A stretch of 22,584 nucleotides of DNA from Minisyncoccota bacterium (GCA_025453415.1 JALOQL010000004.1:1-22584), one strand, 5' to 3'; shown: positions 1 to 7,911, numbered from the stretch's first letter. Translations and numbers: made by a program. The notes: a model not told the origin generated them from the letters alone.

Positions 1-1241
1 AAGGGAATAAATTTAATTTTTGTTTTGCCGATTATTTCTTCGCTCAAATAGTCTTTTGTCAGGATTATGCCAATTTTGGGATTATATTTTTCAATGAAAT
101 TATAAAAGCTTTTTCCAATCGTTTTTTTTGAACCGTACTTAACCTCTATCGGATAAACACCACCCTCTTTTCCAATTATGAAATCGACTTCGGCCTGGCT
201 TTTTGTTCTCCAAAAATTAATCCGTGCCGCCACGCCGCTATTTAAGAGCATATTGTAAGCGTAATTTTCCATAACCGACCCGGCATCATTGCGCACGTCT
301 AGCGGCCGAAAATCGGAAATCAAAAAATTTCTAACACCCAAATCGCAAAAATAATTTTTTGGATTCTTAACCAACTCGGTGCGGCGGTTGGCAAAAAACG
401 GCCTTACCATATCCAAGATAAAAGTTTTTTCAAGAATACTGACATGCTTTAAAACTTCCCGATGGCTCAAACCGGTAGCCTCCGCCAATTCGGAGTAATT
501 AACCAAATTTCCTATTTGCACCGCCAAAAATCTGCTCATTTTCATAAGCTCATCGCTAGTGGCAAGATGCAGCAATCCGCTTATATCCTGCAATAAATAT
601 TTTTCGACAATCCCTCCCATCACCTTCCTTTTTTCGTCTTCGGTTCGCGACAGAACGCATGCCGGATAGCCTCCCCAAACGACATATTTTTCCAGAATGC
701 CCGCTAAACGCCGGTTTATTTCATCGCCAAAACCATTTTTAATTTTAAAATCAAAAATCGAGCGCGAATCAACTTTTTCGCTTAAAAGCTTATAAAAATC
801 GCTATTATTTACTGATAAATATTCGCGAAAAGAGAATGGCATCAATTTGAATTCCAACATGCGACCAACCATGTATTTCCCGGTCTGGAACGTCAGCTCC
901 AAAGACGAAGAACCTGAAACAATAAATTTGGTTTCGGTGGTATCGTATAAATATTTCAGCTTTTGGCCGGCATTTTTCGCGTATTGGAATTCATCAATGA
1001 TCACGCAATCGTATTCTTGCGCCAATGATTTAAAATCTTCCAACGAATCTTGAAACAAATTCAAATCGCCAAGATTCTCAAAGGTCACCAATTTAACCTT
1101 TTTCCCATCCTTTTCCAACTCTTTACCAAGATGGGTAATGAACGTTGTTTTACCCGCTTGGCGAGGACCGATAATAGCAATCGCTTCCCGCCTTTTTAAA
1201 AACAGTTGCAAGCTTTGTTCCAACTGCCGTTGAATATACAT
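1..1241 (-). CDS. AAA ATPase with DUF4143 domain (3' end off window)
   Basis: The frame is open from an ATG at 1241 to the left edge, so about 413 residues are visible and the C-terminus is missing. The N-terminus carries a Walker A motif (GPRQAGKT, about residues 22-29), a Walker B motif (VIIDEFQY, about 87-94), a sensor-like stretch (FIVSGSSS) and then PFSFREYL, the usual order in the AAA_14/DUF4143 family. Near the visible end the sequence EVDFIIGKEGG...IEVK resembles the PD-(D/E)XK-like tail of these proteins. The family is common in bacteria and archaea and its cellular role is not established. It stands alone, reading leftward, behind a direct-repeat region that may be its control site. 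The family call is firm; the function is open. Confidence 0.9.
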   Translation of the reverse strand, partial: MYIQRQLEQSLQLFLKRREAIAIIGPRQAGKTTFITHLGKELEKDGKKVKLVTFENLGDLNLFQDSLEDFKSLAQEYDCVIIDEFQYAKNAGQKLKYLYDTTETKFIVSGSSSLELTFQTGKYMVGRMLEFKLMPFSFREYLSVNNSDFYKLLSEKVDSRSIFDFKIKNGFGDEINRRLAGILEKYVVWGGYPACVLSRTEDEKRKVMGGIVEKYLLQDISGLLHLATSDELMKMSRFLAVQIGNLVNYSELAEATGLSHREVLKHVSILEKTFILDMVRPFFANRRTELVKNPKNYFCDLGVRNFLISDFRPLDVRNDAGSVMENYAYNMLLNSGVAARINFWRTKSQAEVDFIIGKEGGVYPIEVKYGSKKTIGKSFYNFIEKYNPKIGIILTKDYLSEEIIGKTKIKFIP

Positions 1242-1243
1242 AA

Positions 1244-1293
1244 TTTAGCAGGGTTATTTTATCTAATATTTAAATTTTAGCAAGGTTATTTTT
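1244..1293 (-). promoter_or_regulatory. Pair of direct repeats upstream of the DUF4143 ATPase
   Basis: Two near-identical 18-mers, TTTAGCAGGGTTATTTTA (1244-1261) and TTTAGCAAGGTTATTTTT (1276-1293) on the plus strand, start 32 bp apart, about three helical turns. The first copy lies only 2 bp from the ATPase start codon. The placement suggests a tandem operator or promoter element for this gene. The repeats are seen directly; the role is inferred. Confidence 0.5.
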
Positions 1294-1326
1294 TAGTGTC
1301 AAGACCTACGCCTATCCCAAAATATT

Positions 1327-2319
1327 CTAAGAATTCGCCAGGAAAAGGAAAAACATCGCGCCGATGAGCGCGGCGCCGGGGATGGTGAAAAGCCAGGCCC
1401 AGACAATGTTTAGAGTCACGTTCCAGCGCACCGCGGTCAGGCGGTTGGCCGCCCCTACCCCGGAGATCGCCCCGGTAATGACGTGCGTGGTGCTCACCGG
1501 CACGCCCAGGTGCGTGGCGGTGAAAATACTGACCGCGCTGGCGCTTTCGGCACAGAAACCGTCGAGGGGTTTCAACTTGGTGATCTTGGAGCCCATGGTG
1601 CGCACAATGCGCCATCCCCCGCTCAATGTTCCGAGCGCGATCGCGGTGTGGGCCGAAAGCACTACCCATAATGGAATTTCAAAAGTGGCAATATAGCCGC
1701 CGGCAAACAAAAGGCCGGTGATGATGCCCATGGTCTTTTGCGCGTCATTGCCGCCGTGGCCAAGACTGTAAGCCGCGGCCGAAAATAATTGAAGGATGCG
1801 CGACCACTTACCCACGCTTCCCGGAGTGCGGCGATAGGCCGCCCAGGACGAAATTACTTTCAGGATATAGCCCAAGACCAAACCGATCAGAGGCGCTAAC
1901 ACGATAAAAAGCAGGGTCTTGGTCCAGCCGCCGGGAATAACGGCGCTAAAACCCGCATGGGCCACGGCCGCACCCGCGTAGCCACCAATGAGCGCGTGAG
2001 ACGAACTGGTGGGCAAGCCGATGTACCAGGTGAACATGTTCCAACCGATCGCGCCGATCAGACCGCAAAAAATCACCATGGGCGTGACCGTTTTGATATC
2101 GATCATCCCGGAACCGATGGTATGGGCCACCGCGGTTCCGAATATCATGAACGCGACAAAGTTGAAAAATGCGGCCCAGATAACCGCCTGCTTGGGCGAC
2201 AATACTCGCGTAGACACGATCGTGGAAATCGAGTTGGCGGCATCGTGCATGCCATTAGTGCAATCAAAAGCCAGCGCGGTCGCGATTATCAGGACAATAA
2301 ATAGAAACTCAAGCGTCAT
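1327..2319 (-). CDS. pit: Pit-family inorganic phosphate transporter
   Basis: A 330-residue polytopic membrane protein of the PiT (low-affinity phosphate, cation-coupled) family. The N-terminal repeat carries GMHDAANS (residues 23-30), and the middle carries GGNDAQKTMG. The second signature, near VPVSTTHVITGAISGVGA, lies in the C-terminal repeat. About ten hydrophobic segments are visible. The length is at the short end for bacterial Pit proteins, with little of the central hydrophilic loop. It begins 2 bp after the stop of the DUF47 gene, so the two are almost surely co-transcribed. Its place just downstream of the ATP synthase operon links phosphate uptake to a phosphate-consuming enzyme, though regulation is not visible. 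Confidence 0.95.
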   Translation of the reverse strand: MTLEFLFIVLIIATALAFDCTNGMHDAANSISTIVSTRVLSPKQAVIWAAFFNFVAFMIFGTAVAHTIGSGMIDIKTVTPMVIFCGLIGAIGWNMFTWYIGLPTSSSHALIGGYAGAAVAHAGFSAVIPGGWTKTLLFIVLAPLIGLVLGYILKVISSWAAYRRTPGSVGKWSRILQLFSAAAYSLGHGGNDAQKTMGIITGLLFAGGYIATFEIPLWVVLSAHTAIALGTLSGGWRIVRTMGSKITKLKPLDGFCAESASAVSIFTATHLGVPVSTTHVITGAISGVGAANRLTAVRWNVTLNIVWAWLFTIPGAALIGAMFFLFLANS

Positions 2320-2321
2320 AA

Positions 2322-2963
2322 TTACTGGTTTTTGATCAAAATCGATTCGAACATATTACCCACGTCTTCACAGCAATCGATCGCGTTCTCCAGAGTTTCA
2401 TAGATCTCCTTCAACTTGATCACTTCCATCACCCGGCAAGGATCCGCGCACGGCCCGTTCATCAAGCCGCCCAGTGCTTTGCGGTTAATCTCGTCGCCGG
2501 CATTCTCCAAATCATTAAGCTTGGCGCATCTTTTGTGCAGACTCTCGTGATATTTTTTGACGTTCTTGATTTCCTTGACGCCCTCCTTGATCTCGGCCGC
2601 CGCTTCGGCGATTACTTTCACATACTCACCCACTTCCTTGGGGTACGGCTGGGGAATCCCGTAGATATACAAACGATTCACCGCCCGCTCGATGAAATCA
2701 ATGATATCGTCGAGGTTCTGACGCAAAAGATCGATGTCCTCGCCCTCCAGCGGCGTGATGAAATTCTTGCGCAAGTGGTCCATGACTTCATGGCCCACAT
2801 TGTCCGCTTCCCTTTCCAGGTCCTTCAACTTCAACCAGACTTCTTCAAGATTATGGCCGTCGCTCATCAGACCCGATAATATTGCCGAAGCCTGGCCGAG
2901 CTGATCGGCCTGCTTTTCGAAAAGTTCATAAAATAATCCGTCTTTGGGGAACAAGCTCATCAT
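2322..2963 (-). CDS. DUF47/PhoU-like protein, probable Pit accessory factor
   Basis: A 213-residue, all-helical, charged protein. PhoU-type metal-binding ExxxD patterns are visible, for example E50-R-E-A-D54 near the N-terminus and a DLENAGDEINRKAL segment around residues 151-164. It ends with the ETLENAIDCCEDVGNMFESI helix typical of DUF47 (TIGR00153-type) proteins. Members are usually encoded directly upstream of a Pit transporter and are thought to modulate it, and that is the arrangement here (2-bp gap). The start has two adjacent ATG codons and no Shine-Dalgarno sequence, so the first residue is uncertain by one. Confidence 0.92.
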   Translation of the reverse strand: MMSLFPKDGLFYELFEKQADQLGQASAILSGLMSDGHNLEEVWLKLKDLEREADNVGHEVMDHLRKNFITPLEGEDIDLLRQNLDDIIDFIERAVNRLYIYGIPQPYPKEVGEYVKVIAEAAAEIKEGVKEIKNVKKYHESLHKRCAKLNDLENAGDEINRKALGGLMNGPCADPCRVMEVIKLKEIYETLENAIDCCEDVGNMFESILIKNQ

Positions 2964-3006
2964 ATGTTTTGATAAAATCGCATGTTTACGATTTAAAATC
3001 CTCAGT

Positions 3007-3025
3007 TAAACCCCTTCGGGGTTTA
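3007..3025. repeat. Perfect 8-bp hairpin upstream of the DUF47 gene
   Basis: TAAACCCC-TTC-GGGGTTTA forms a perfect 8-bp stem with a 3-nt loop, 44 bp upstream of the DUF47 start. No T-run follows on either strand, so it is not a standard intrinsic terminator. It could be a 5'-UTR structure of the phosphate operon or part of the repeat element next to it. Confidence 0.5.
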
Positions 3026-3027
3026 CG

Positions 3028-3114
3028 GCATCTGCGTTGTTGGAACGGTCGGGCGCTGGTCGCCGTATGTTAATACGGCTCCGGCGCACCCTCCGCGTTC
3101 CGCCTAGCATCTGC
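3028..3114. repeat. Structured palindromic intergenic element
   Basis: A nested inverted repeat. GGAACG (3042-3047) pairs with CGTTCC (3096-3101), GCGCTGG (3053-3059) with CCGGCGC (3081-3087, one G-T pair), and GCCGTAT (3062-3068) with ATACGGC (3073-3079) around a GTTA loop. The hairpin is bracketed by direct repeats of GCATCTGC (3028-3035 and 3107-3114). The GC-rich composition differs from the AT-rich spacers elsewhere in the window. It resembles dispersed palindromic repeats I associate with other bacterial phyla. No coding potential is believable here: the small open frames across it look like chance. Confidence 0.6.
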
Positions 3115-3137
3115 CGCAATCATGCGCCTTTATCTGT

Positions 3138-3161
3138 AAAAAAACTGGCCTGGGAAGGCCA
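3138..3161 (-). terminator. Intrinsic terminator of the ATP synthase operon
   Basis: On the minus strand TGGCCT-TCCC-AGGCCA forms a 6-bp stem with a 4-nt loop (3146-3161), followed one base later by seven T residues (3144-3138). It lies about 110 bp beyond the atpC stop, with no other minus-strand gene before it except a doubtful 28-codon ORF. This is the best terminator in the window and marks the end of the atp transcript. Confidence 0.75.
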
Positions 3162-3173
3162 ATTTTTAATGAC

Positions 3174-3260
3174 TTATTGCGACACGACAACGGCTTTAAT
3201 AATTGATTTGGTGGTCAATGCTTTGACTGCCACAAAATAAATTTTTCCGTCCGGTTCCAT
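3174..3260 (-). CDS. Possible 28-residue small ORF after atpC
   Basis: ATG at 3260 to TAA at 3174 encodes 28 residues starting MEPDGKIYFVAVKA. It is in the same frame as atpC, separated from the atpC TAA by four sense codons (Pro-Arg-Lys-His). It has no Shine-Dalgarno sequence and I recognise no family. It could be a real small protein, a decayed 3' extension of atpC, or chance. It does sit before the operon terminator, so it would be transcribed. Confidence 0.2.
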   Translation of the reverse strand: MEPDGKIYFVAVKALTTKSIIKAVVVSQ

Positions 3261-3272
3261 ATGTTTTCGGGG

Positions 3273-3515
3273 TTAAAACTTTTTCAGCAGGATCACGGCC
3301 TTGTCCTTGCAAACCTCCAAGATGCCGCCTTCGATCTCTTTTTCGATTTCCTCTTTTTCGGTAACGATTCTCATTTTGCCCGCCTTCAAAACCGAAATCA
3401 ACGGCACATGATGCGGCAAAACCGAGATCTGGCCGCTGCGCGTCGGGATAATGATTTCCTTCACTTCCCGATCGAATTCTATTCCTTTTGGAGTTAATAT
3501 CTCGACCTTCATCAT
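3273..3515 (-). CDS. atpC: F-type ATP synthase epsilon subunit, short form
   Basis: An 80-residue epsilon subunit of the F1 central stalk. The sequence covers only the N-terminal beta-sandwich domain: MKVEILTPKG near the start, PTRSGQISVLPHHVPLISVL in the middle and a GGILEVCKDKAVIL strand at the end. The C-terminal two-helix domain that inhibits ATP hydrolysis in many bacteria (usual length 130-140 residues) is absent, so epsilon-type inhibition is unlikely here. Translation may start at either of two adjacent ATGs (3515 or 3512). It is the last recognised gene of the operon, separated from atpD by a 77-bp repeat-bearing spacer. Confidence 0.93.
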   Translation of the reverse strand: MMKVEILTPKGIEFDREVKEIIIPTRSGQISVLPHHVPLISVLKAGKMRIVTEKEEIEKEIEGGILEVCKDKAVILLKKF

Positions 3516-3523
3516 GAAAGTGA

Positions 3524-3551
3524 AAAACTTAAAGTGGAAAACTTAAAGTGG
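3524..3551. repeat. 14-bp perfect tandem duplication between atpD and atpC
   Basis: AAAACTTAAAGTGG occurs twice head to tail (3524-3537 and 3538-3551) in the atpD-atpC spacer. The rest of the spacer is a string of related AAAGTG/CACTTT words. It appears to be replication-slippage type low-complexity DNA rather than a coding region. Confidence 0.7.
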
Positions 3552-3592
3552 ATTTGATCGCATTTTTACTTTACACTTTTCGCTTTGCGCTT

Positions 3593-4954
3593 TTAGCTAT
3601 TAATTACTTCATCAATACTGCCCTTCATGTAGAAATCGGTCTCGTTGCGGTCGTCGAACTCGCCGGCGACAATGCGTTCGAATCCTTCGATGGTATCGGC
3701 CAGCTTAACGTACTTTCCGGGTTTGCCCGAGAATACTTCGGCGACGAAGAACGGCTGCGACATGAATTTCTGGATCTTGCGCGCGCGGTTGACTACCAGC
3801 TTGTCGTCGTCGGACAGTTCTTCCACGCCCAGAATGGCAATGATATCCTGCAATTCCTTATAGCGTTGGAGCGTTTGCGCCACCTGCGAGGCCACGCGAT
3901 AATGTCTCTCGCCCACGATATGGGGGTTCAAAACCGAAGAAGTGGTCACCAACGGGTCAACGGCCGGGAAAAGGCCCAGGGATGCCACCTGGCGGCTCAA
4001 AACGAGCGACGAATCAAGATGCGAGAAGATTGCCACCACAGCCGGGTCGGTATAGTCATCGGCCGGCACATAAACCGCCTGCATCGAAGTGATCGAACCA
4101 TCTTTGCTGGAAGTAATGCGCTCCTCGAGCGCGCCCATTTCGGTGAACAGCGTGGGCTGGTAACCGGTCTGGGACGGAATGCGGCCCATCAAGGCCGACA
4201 CTTCGCACCCCGCCAGCACGAAGCGGAAAACATTGTCCACGAAAAGCAGGACATCCTTTTTTTCTTCGTCGCGGAAATATTCGGAGGTCGCCACGGCCGA
4301 GAACGGCACGCGGAAACGCACGCCCGGCTGGTCCGACATCTGGCCGAAATATAATACGGTGTTTTCCAAAGTCTTGGACTCCTTCATGTCCAGATAAATA
4401 TCGTTGCCTTCGCGCGTCCGCTCGCCCACGCCCGCAAACACCGACACGCCCTTGTGCACCTTGGCGATGTTGCGGATAAGTTCCTGGATCAACACGGTCT
4501 TGCCCACGCCCGCGCCGCCAAACAGTCCGATCTTGCCGCCCTTGGGCAGGGGGCACAAAAGATCGATGGCCTTCACGCCCGTTTCCAAAATTTCCACTTC
4601 TCCCTTTTGCTGAACATAGTTGGGCGCTTCTTTGAATACCGAGTAGCGCTTGGTGCTTTCAACGGGCCCCATCTCATCGATCGGCTCTCCCAAAACATTG
4701 AAAAGCCGGCCCAAAGCCGCTTTTCCGGTCGGCACCGTGATCGGGCTTCCCGTGTCGGTTACTTCCTCGCCGCGCCGCAATCCTTCGGTCGGGCCCATGG
4801 CCAGACAGCGCACCGCGCCGCCGCCCAGGTACTGCTGGACTTCCAGCGTCAGTCCCTTACCCGTTACCGCAAGGGCGCTGCCCATCCCGGGAAGCTTGTT
4901 TTCTTCGAATTCCACGTCCACCACCGGACCGATTATTTGAATTATTTTTGCCAT
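3593..4954 (-). CDS. atpD: F-type ATP synthase beta subunit (catalytic)
   Basis: A 453-residue catalytic F1 subunit. Walker A is GGAGVGKT (146-153) and the catalytic-glutamate segment is GERTREGND (177-185). The DNVFRF segment follows, then ALMGRIPSQTGYQPTL (about 254-269). The regulatory DELSEED-type loop reads EELSDDDK (378-385). The start is set at ATG 4954 (MAKIIQIIGP), because the 17 extra in-frame residues upstream come from the AT-rich spacer and match no family N-terminus. No Shine-Dalgarno sequence precedes it. It sits 136 bp downstream of atpG, a long gap for this operon, filled by an inverted repeat. Confidence 0.97.
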   Translation of the reverse strand: MAKIIQIIGPVVDVEFEENKLPGMGSALAVTGKGLTLEVQQYLGGGAVRCLAMGPTEGLRRGEEVTDTGSPITVPTGKAALGRLFNVLGEPIDEMGPVESTKRYSVFKEAPNYVQQKGEVEILETGVKAIDLLCPLPKGGKIGLFGGAGVGKTVLIQELIRNIAKVHKGVSVFAGVGERTREGNDIYLDMKESKTLENTVLYFGQMSDQPGVRFRVPFSAVATSEYFRDEEKKDVLLFVDNVFRFVLAGCEVSALMGRIPSQTGYQPTLFTEMGALEERITSSKDGSITSMQAVYVPADDYTDPAVVAIFSHLDSSLVLSRQVASLGLFPAVDPLVTTSSVLNPHIVGERHYRVASQVAQTLQRYKELQDIIAILGVEELSDDDKLVVNRARKIQKFMSQPFFVAEVFSGKPGKYVKLADTIEGFERIVAGEFDDRNETDFYMKGSIDEVINS

Positions 4955-4983
4955 AATTTTGCTTAAATTCCAATTTCCAAATT

Positions 4984-5073
4984 CCAAATCCCAAACAAAT
5001 ATCAATTTACAATTTTCAAACGTGGGATTTTTGCAATTTGTTTATTGTGATTTGTGATTTGTTTGTAATTTGG
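4984..5073. repeat. AT-rich inverted repeat between atpG and atpD
   Basis: A 17-bp arm starting CCAAATCCCAAAC (4984-5000) and a complementary arm ending GTAATTTGG (5057-5073) match at 15 of 17 positions, with a 56-bp centre rich in TTTG/CAAA words. It fills most of the 136-bp spacer between atpG and atpD. It could fold in the mRNA or be a degenerate mobile repeat; no ORF is visible. Confidence 0.5.
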
Positions 5074-5090
5074 TGCTTGTGATTTGGTCA

Positions 5091-5963
5091 TTATCCTAGC
5101 ACTTCTTTGGCCGATGATATTTCGCAAACTTCCTTAGTGATCTGCTCCTGGCGCGCCTTATTGTATTCCAGCGTCAGTTCGCCCACCCGCTCGTGCGCGT
5201 TGTCCGACGCGTTGCGCATCGCCACCATCCGGGCCGAATGCTCCGACGCGTTGCTTTCCAGGACGCACTGGTAGATCAGGTATTCCACCAGTTGCGGAAT
5301 GATCTCGCGCACCAATATCTGCGGCGAGGGCTCGATCAGCGTCTCGCATTCCTCGACCCCCTTATCCGCTTCATGCGCGAATTCTTTGAGATTTTCCCAT
5401 TCCAAGGGCAACAGCTGGATCATGCGCGGTTTTTGCGTGAAAGTCGAGACAAAATCCGTCCACATCAAATAAACTCTCTGGTAATTATTGTCGACGTAAC
5501 TTTTTATGATGTAATCCGAAAGCGGCTTGATCTCTTCCAAAGTGCCGTAATCGCCAATGCCGATGACGCTCCTTTCAGTCTTGATCCCTTTCTTGTTGAA
5601 ATAGGAAACCGCTTTTTTGCCCACCGGCAAGGTCGTCACGTGTGATTTCTGCGTTATCTGAATAATCTCTTTTTCGGCGCTTTTCAAAATATTCTGATTG
5701 AACGACCCGCAAAAACCCCGGTCACTGGCAATCACTACCGCCAATGCTTCCTTCAACGGCCGGCGGCGCATTGCCACCCGGTCCCTCAACGTCGGCTCCA
5801 CAAGCCGCACCAGCTGGCCGATTTTTTGGGCAAACGGCCGCGATTCCAGCGCGATCTTCTGGGATTTTTTCATCTTCAGCGCCGACAGGGTTTCCAGGGC
5901 GCTGGTCAGTTTCCAGATATTGGTAACCGACTGGATTTTCAAGCGGATCTCCTTTAGTTCCAT
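5091..5963 (-). CDS. atpG: F-type ATP synthase gamma subunit
   Basis: A 290-residue central-stalk rotor subunit. Both conserved termini are present: the N-terminal coiled-coil helix (MELKEIRLKIQSV...ALKMKKSQ) and the C-terminal helix with RMVAMRNASDNAHERV and LEYNKARQEQITKEV, which pack inside the alpha3beta3 hexamer. The central part has SDRGFCGSFNQNIL, the usual Rossmann-like core start. The N-terminal helix diverges from the usual KI-TKAMEMVAAAK pattern (here KLTSALETLSALK). It starts 5 bp after the atpA stop without a Shine-Dalgarno sequence, suggesting translational coupling. Confidence 0.95.
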   Translation of the reverse strand: MELKEIRLKIQSVTNIWKLTSALETLSALKMKKSQKIALESRPFAQKIGQLVRLVEPTLRDRVAMRRRPLKEALAVVIASDRGFCGSFNQNILKSAEKEIIQITQKSHVTTLPVGKKAVSYFNKKGIKTERSVIGIGDYGTLEEIKPLSDYIIKSYVDNNYQRVYLMWTDFVSTFTQKPRMIQLLPLEWENLKEFAHEADKGVEECETLIEPSPQILVREIIPQLVEYLIYQCVLESNASEHSARMVAMRNASDNAHERVGELTLEYNKARQEQITKEVCEISSAKEVLG

Positions 5964-5968
5964 GGAAG

Positions 5969-7477
5969 TTATTTGATGTCGAGTTTCGTCTTCTTGACGT
6001 GCTTGATCGTTTCCTCAAGCTTGGATTCGATGGCAGGTTCGAGCTTTTCGGTTTTGCGGATATTCTCGAAAATTTCCGGGGAATTGTCTTCGATATGCGC
6101 GATCAATTCTGCCTTAAAATTTGCCAGTTTGTCCTGCGGCACATCATCCAAGAATCCTTTAACGCCGGCGAATACCACCGCCACTTCCCGCTCGAACGGC
6201 AACGGCTGCAGATCGGGCTGCTTCAAAAGTTCGCGCATACGCTTGCCACGCTCCAGAGTCAAACGGGTCTGCGGATCGAGCTCTTCTGTGAATTCGGAAA
6301 AACGCTCCAGCTCCTGGAATTGCGCCAGGTCAAGTTTGAGAGTTCCGGCAACTTTTTTGGTGGCGGGAAGCTGGGCGCTGGTACCCACGCGCGAGACCGA
6401 AGTACCCACGTCGATCGCGGGCCGCTGGCCTTTGTTGAAAAGCGAAGGATTCAAAAAGATCTGGCCGTCGGTGATCGAGATCACGTTGGTCGGGATGTAG
6501 CCGGAAATATCGCCGGCCTGGGTTTCCACGATCGGCAACGCAGTCAGTGAGCCGCCGCCGCGCGCTTGCGACATGCGCGCCGCGCGTTCGAGCAACCGCG
6601 AGTGCAGGTAAAAAATATCGCCCGGATAGGCTTCGCGTCCCGGCGGACGGCGCAAAACCAGGGAAACCTCACGCCATGCCCAGGCCTGTTTGGTCAAGTC
6701 ATCGTATACCGCCACGGCATCCTTGCCGTTGTCGCGGAACCACTCGCCCATCGCGCAACCGGTATAAGGCGCCAGATAAAGCAACGCGGCCGGATCGTCG
6801 GCAAACGCCGCCACGATGATCGTGTATTCCATGGCACCGGCGTCTTCCAAAATCTTGACCATGCGCTTGACCTTGGATTTTTTCTGGCCGACAGCAACAT
6901 AAATGCAAACCGGACGATTCTTATCGTTCTTCTGGTTGATGATCATGTCCAGGGCAATGGCGGTTTTTCCCAAACCGCGGTCGCCCAGGATCAGCTCGCG
7001 CTGGCCCCGGCCGATCGGTACCAGGCTGTCGATGGCCAATATGCCCGTGTGCAACGGGGTTTTGACCGGCTGGCGGTCGATAACGCCCGGCGCCGGCCGC
7101 TCGATAGCATAATTCTCTTTGGCGTTGATCGGGCCCTTGCCATCGATGGGCCGTCCCAGCGGATCCACCACGCGGCCGACCAGTTCCGGACCCACGGACA
7201 CGGAAATGGTTTTTTTGGTGCGCTTGACCACGTCGCCCTCTTTGATGGCCGCACTGGTACCCAAAACCACGATACCGGTCTCGTATTCTTCCAGATTAAG
7301 CGCCAGACCGAAAACCTTGGCCCGCTCGAATTCGACGAGCTCGAAATTTTCCACATTACGCAACCCCGACGCTTTAACAACCCCGTCGCCCACTTCGACG
7401 ACGTTGCCGATCTCATCAAGTTTGGGCGACAATTCGGTTTGCTCCAACTGCCGCTTGAATTGTTCGATTTTATCCAT
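5969..7477 (-). CDS. atpA: F-type ATP synthase alpha subunit
   Basis: A 502-residue regulatory F1 subunit of full length. Walker A is GDRGLGKT (165-172), a variant of the more common GDRQTGKT. The conserved LRRPPGREAYPGD block lies at about 275-287, followed by FYLHSRLLERAARM. The arginine finger, which completes the neighbouring beta site, is R363 in GTSVSRVG. It starts 22 bp after the atpH stop, with only AT-rich sequence and no Shine-Dalgarno upstream. It is unlikely to be an archaeal-type subunit, because all landmarks are F-type. Confidence 0.97.
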   Translation of the reverse strand: MDKIEQFKRQLEQTELSPKLDEIGNVVEVGDGVVKASGLRNVENFELVEFERAKVFGLALNLEEYETGIVVLGTSAAIKEGDVVKRTKKTISVSVGPELVGRVVDPLGRPIDGKGPINAKENYAIERPAPGVIDRQPVKTPLHTGILAIDSLVPIGRGQRELILGDRGLGKTAIALDMIINQKNDKNRPVCIYVAVGQKKSKVKRMVKILEDAGAMEYTIIVAAFADDPAALLYLAPYTGCAMGEWFRDNGKDAVAVYDDLTKQAWAWREVSLVLRRPPGREAYPGDIFYLHSRLLERAARMSQARGGGSLTALPIVETQAGDISGYIPTNVISITDGQIFLNPSLFNKGQRPAIDVGTSVSRVGTSAQLPATKKVAGTLKLDLAQFQELERFSEFTEELDPQTRLTLERGKRMRELLKQPDLQPLPFEREVAVVFAGVKGFLDDVPQDKLANFKAELIAHIEDNSPEIFENIRKTEKLEPAIESKLEETIKHVKKTKLDIK

Positions 7478-7499
7478 AGATATTGGAAATTAGTGAATT

Positions 7500-7895
7500 T
7501 TAATTGTCGAATTTATTTTTAAGCCTTTGCAGGAAATTTTTGACCGACGCGTCCATCAGATACTGGCTGCTTTTGGCCACAAACCCGCCGATTATCGCCG
7601 GATCGACCAAAACCTTGGCATCGCTCCCCGCCTCAAACGCCGATGCGATCCTTTTCTTGAGTTTTTCCGCCAGTTCCGGTGACTGCGCGTGCGCCAACGT
7701 GATCTCCAGCTTGGCCGAGCTCTGCAGCGCCGCCGCGGCATTGGCCACGATCTTGGGCATCAGGTAACTTTTCTTTTTGGCCTTCAATATCTCTTCCAGA
7801 CGGACCAAAACTTTTTTTTGTTCGGCCAAGGTCTTGCCCTCGCAAGCCTCGGTTACCACCCGGCTCCATATTTTGATCGTTTGTTTGCTGTTCAT
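7500..7895 (-). CDS. atpH: F-type ATP synthase delta subunit, short form
   Basis: A 131-residue protein in the delta (OSCP) position between atpF and atpA. The C-terminal half matches the family best: VDPAIIGGFVAKSS, then DASVKNFLQRLKNKF at the end, the part that binds the b-subunit stalk. Bacterial delta subunits usually have 175-185 residues, so about 45 residues of the N-terminal helical bundle that caps alpha3 are missing or reduced. There is no sign of a frameshift; the reading frame starts at a clean ATG 16 bp after atpF. Weak sequence conservation makes gene position an important part of the call. Confidence 0.88.
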   Translation of the reverse strand: MNSKQTIKIWSRVVTEACEGKTLAEQKKVLVRLEEILKAKKKSYLMPKIVANAAAALQSSAKLEITLAHAQSPELAEKLKKRIASAFEAGSDAKVLVDPAIIGGFVAKSSQYLMDASVKNFLQRLKNKFDN

Positions 7896-7911
7896 GGGTT
7901 TAAGCCGTTCG

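Noticed and set aside
3037..3240. Plus-strand 67-codon open frame across the intergenic repeat
   Set aside because: It runs through a palindromic element and the atp terminator, and its arginine-rich product looks like translated repeat DNA.
3548..4354. Long plus-strand open frame (268 codons) opposite atpD
   Set aside because: It is antisense to a fully conserved atpD, matches no family and reflects codon composition. The same applies to 6566-7522 opposite atpA and 18207-19190 opposite the HAD-kinase gene.
4955..5005. N-terminal extension of AtpD by 17 residues
   Set aside because: The extension is translated from the AT-rich spacer and no ATP synthase beta subunit has it; MAKIIQIIGP is the normal start.
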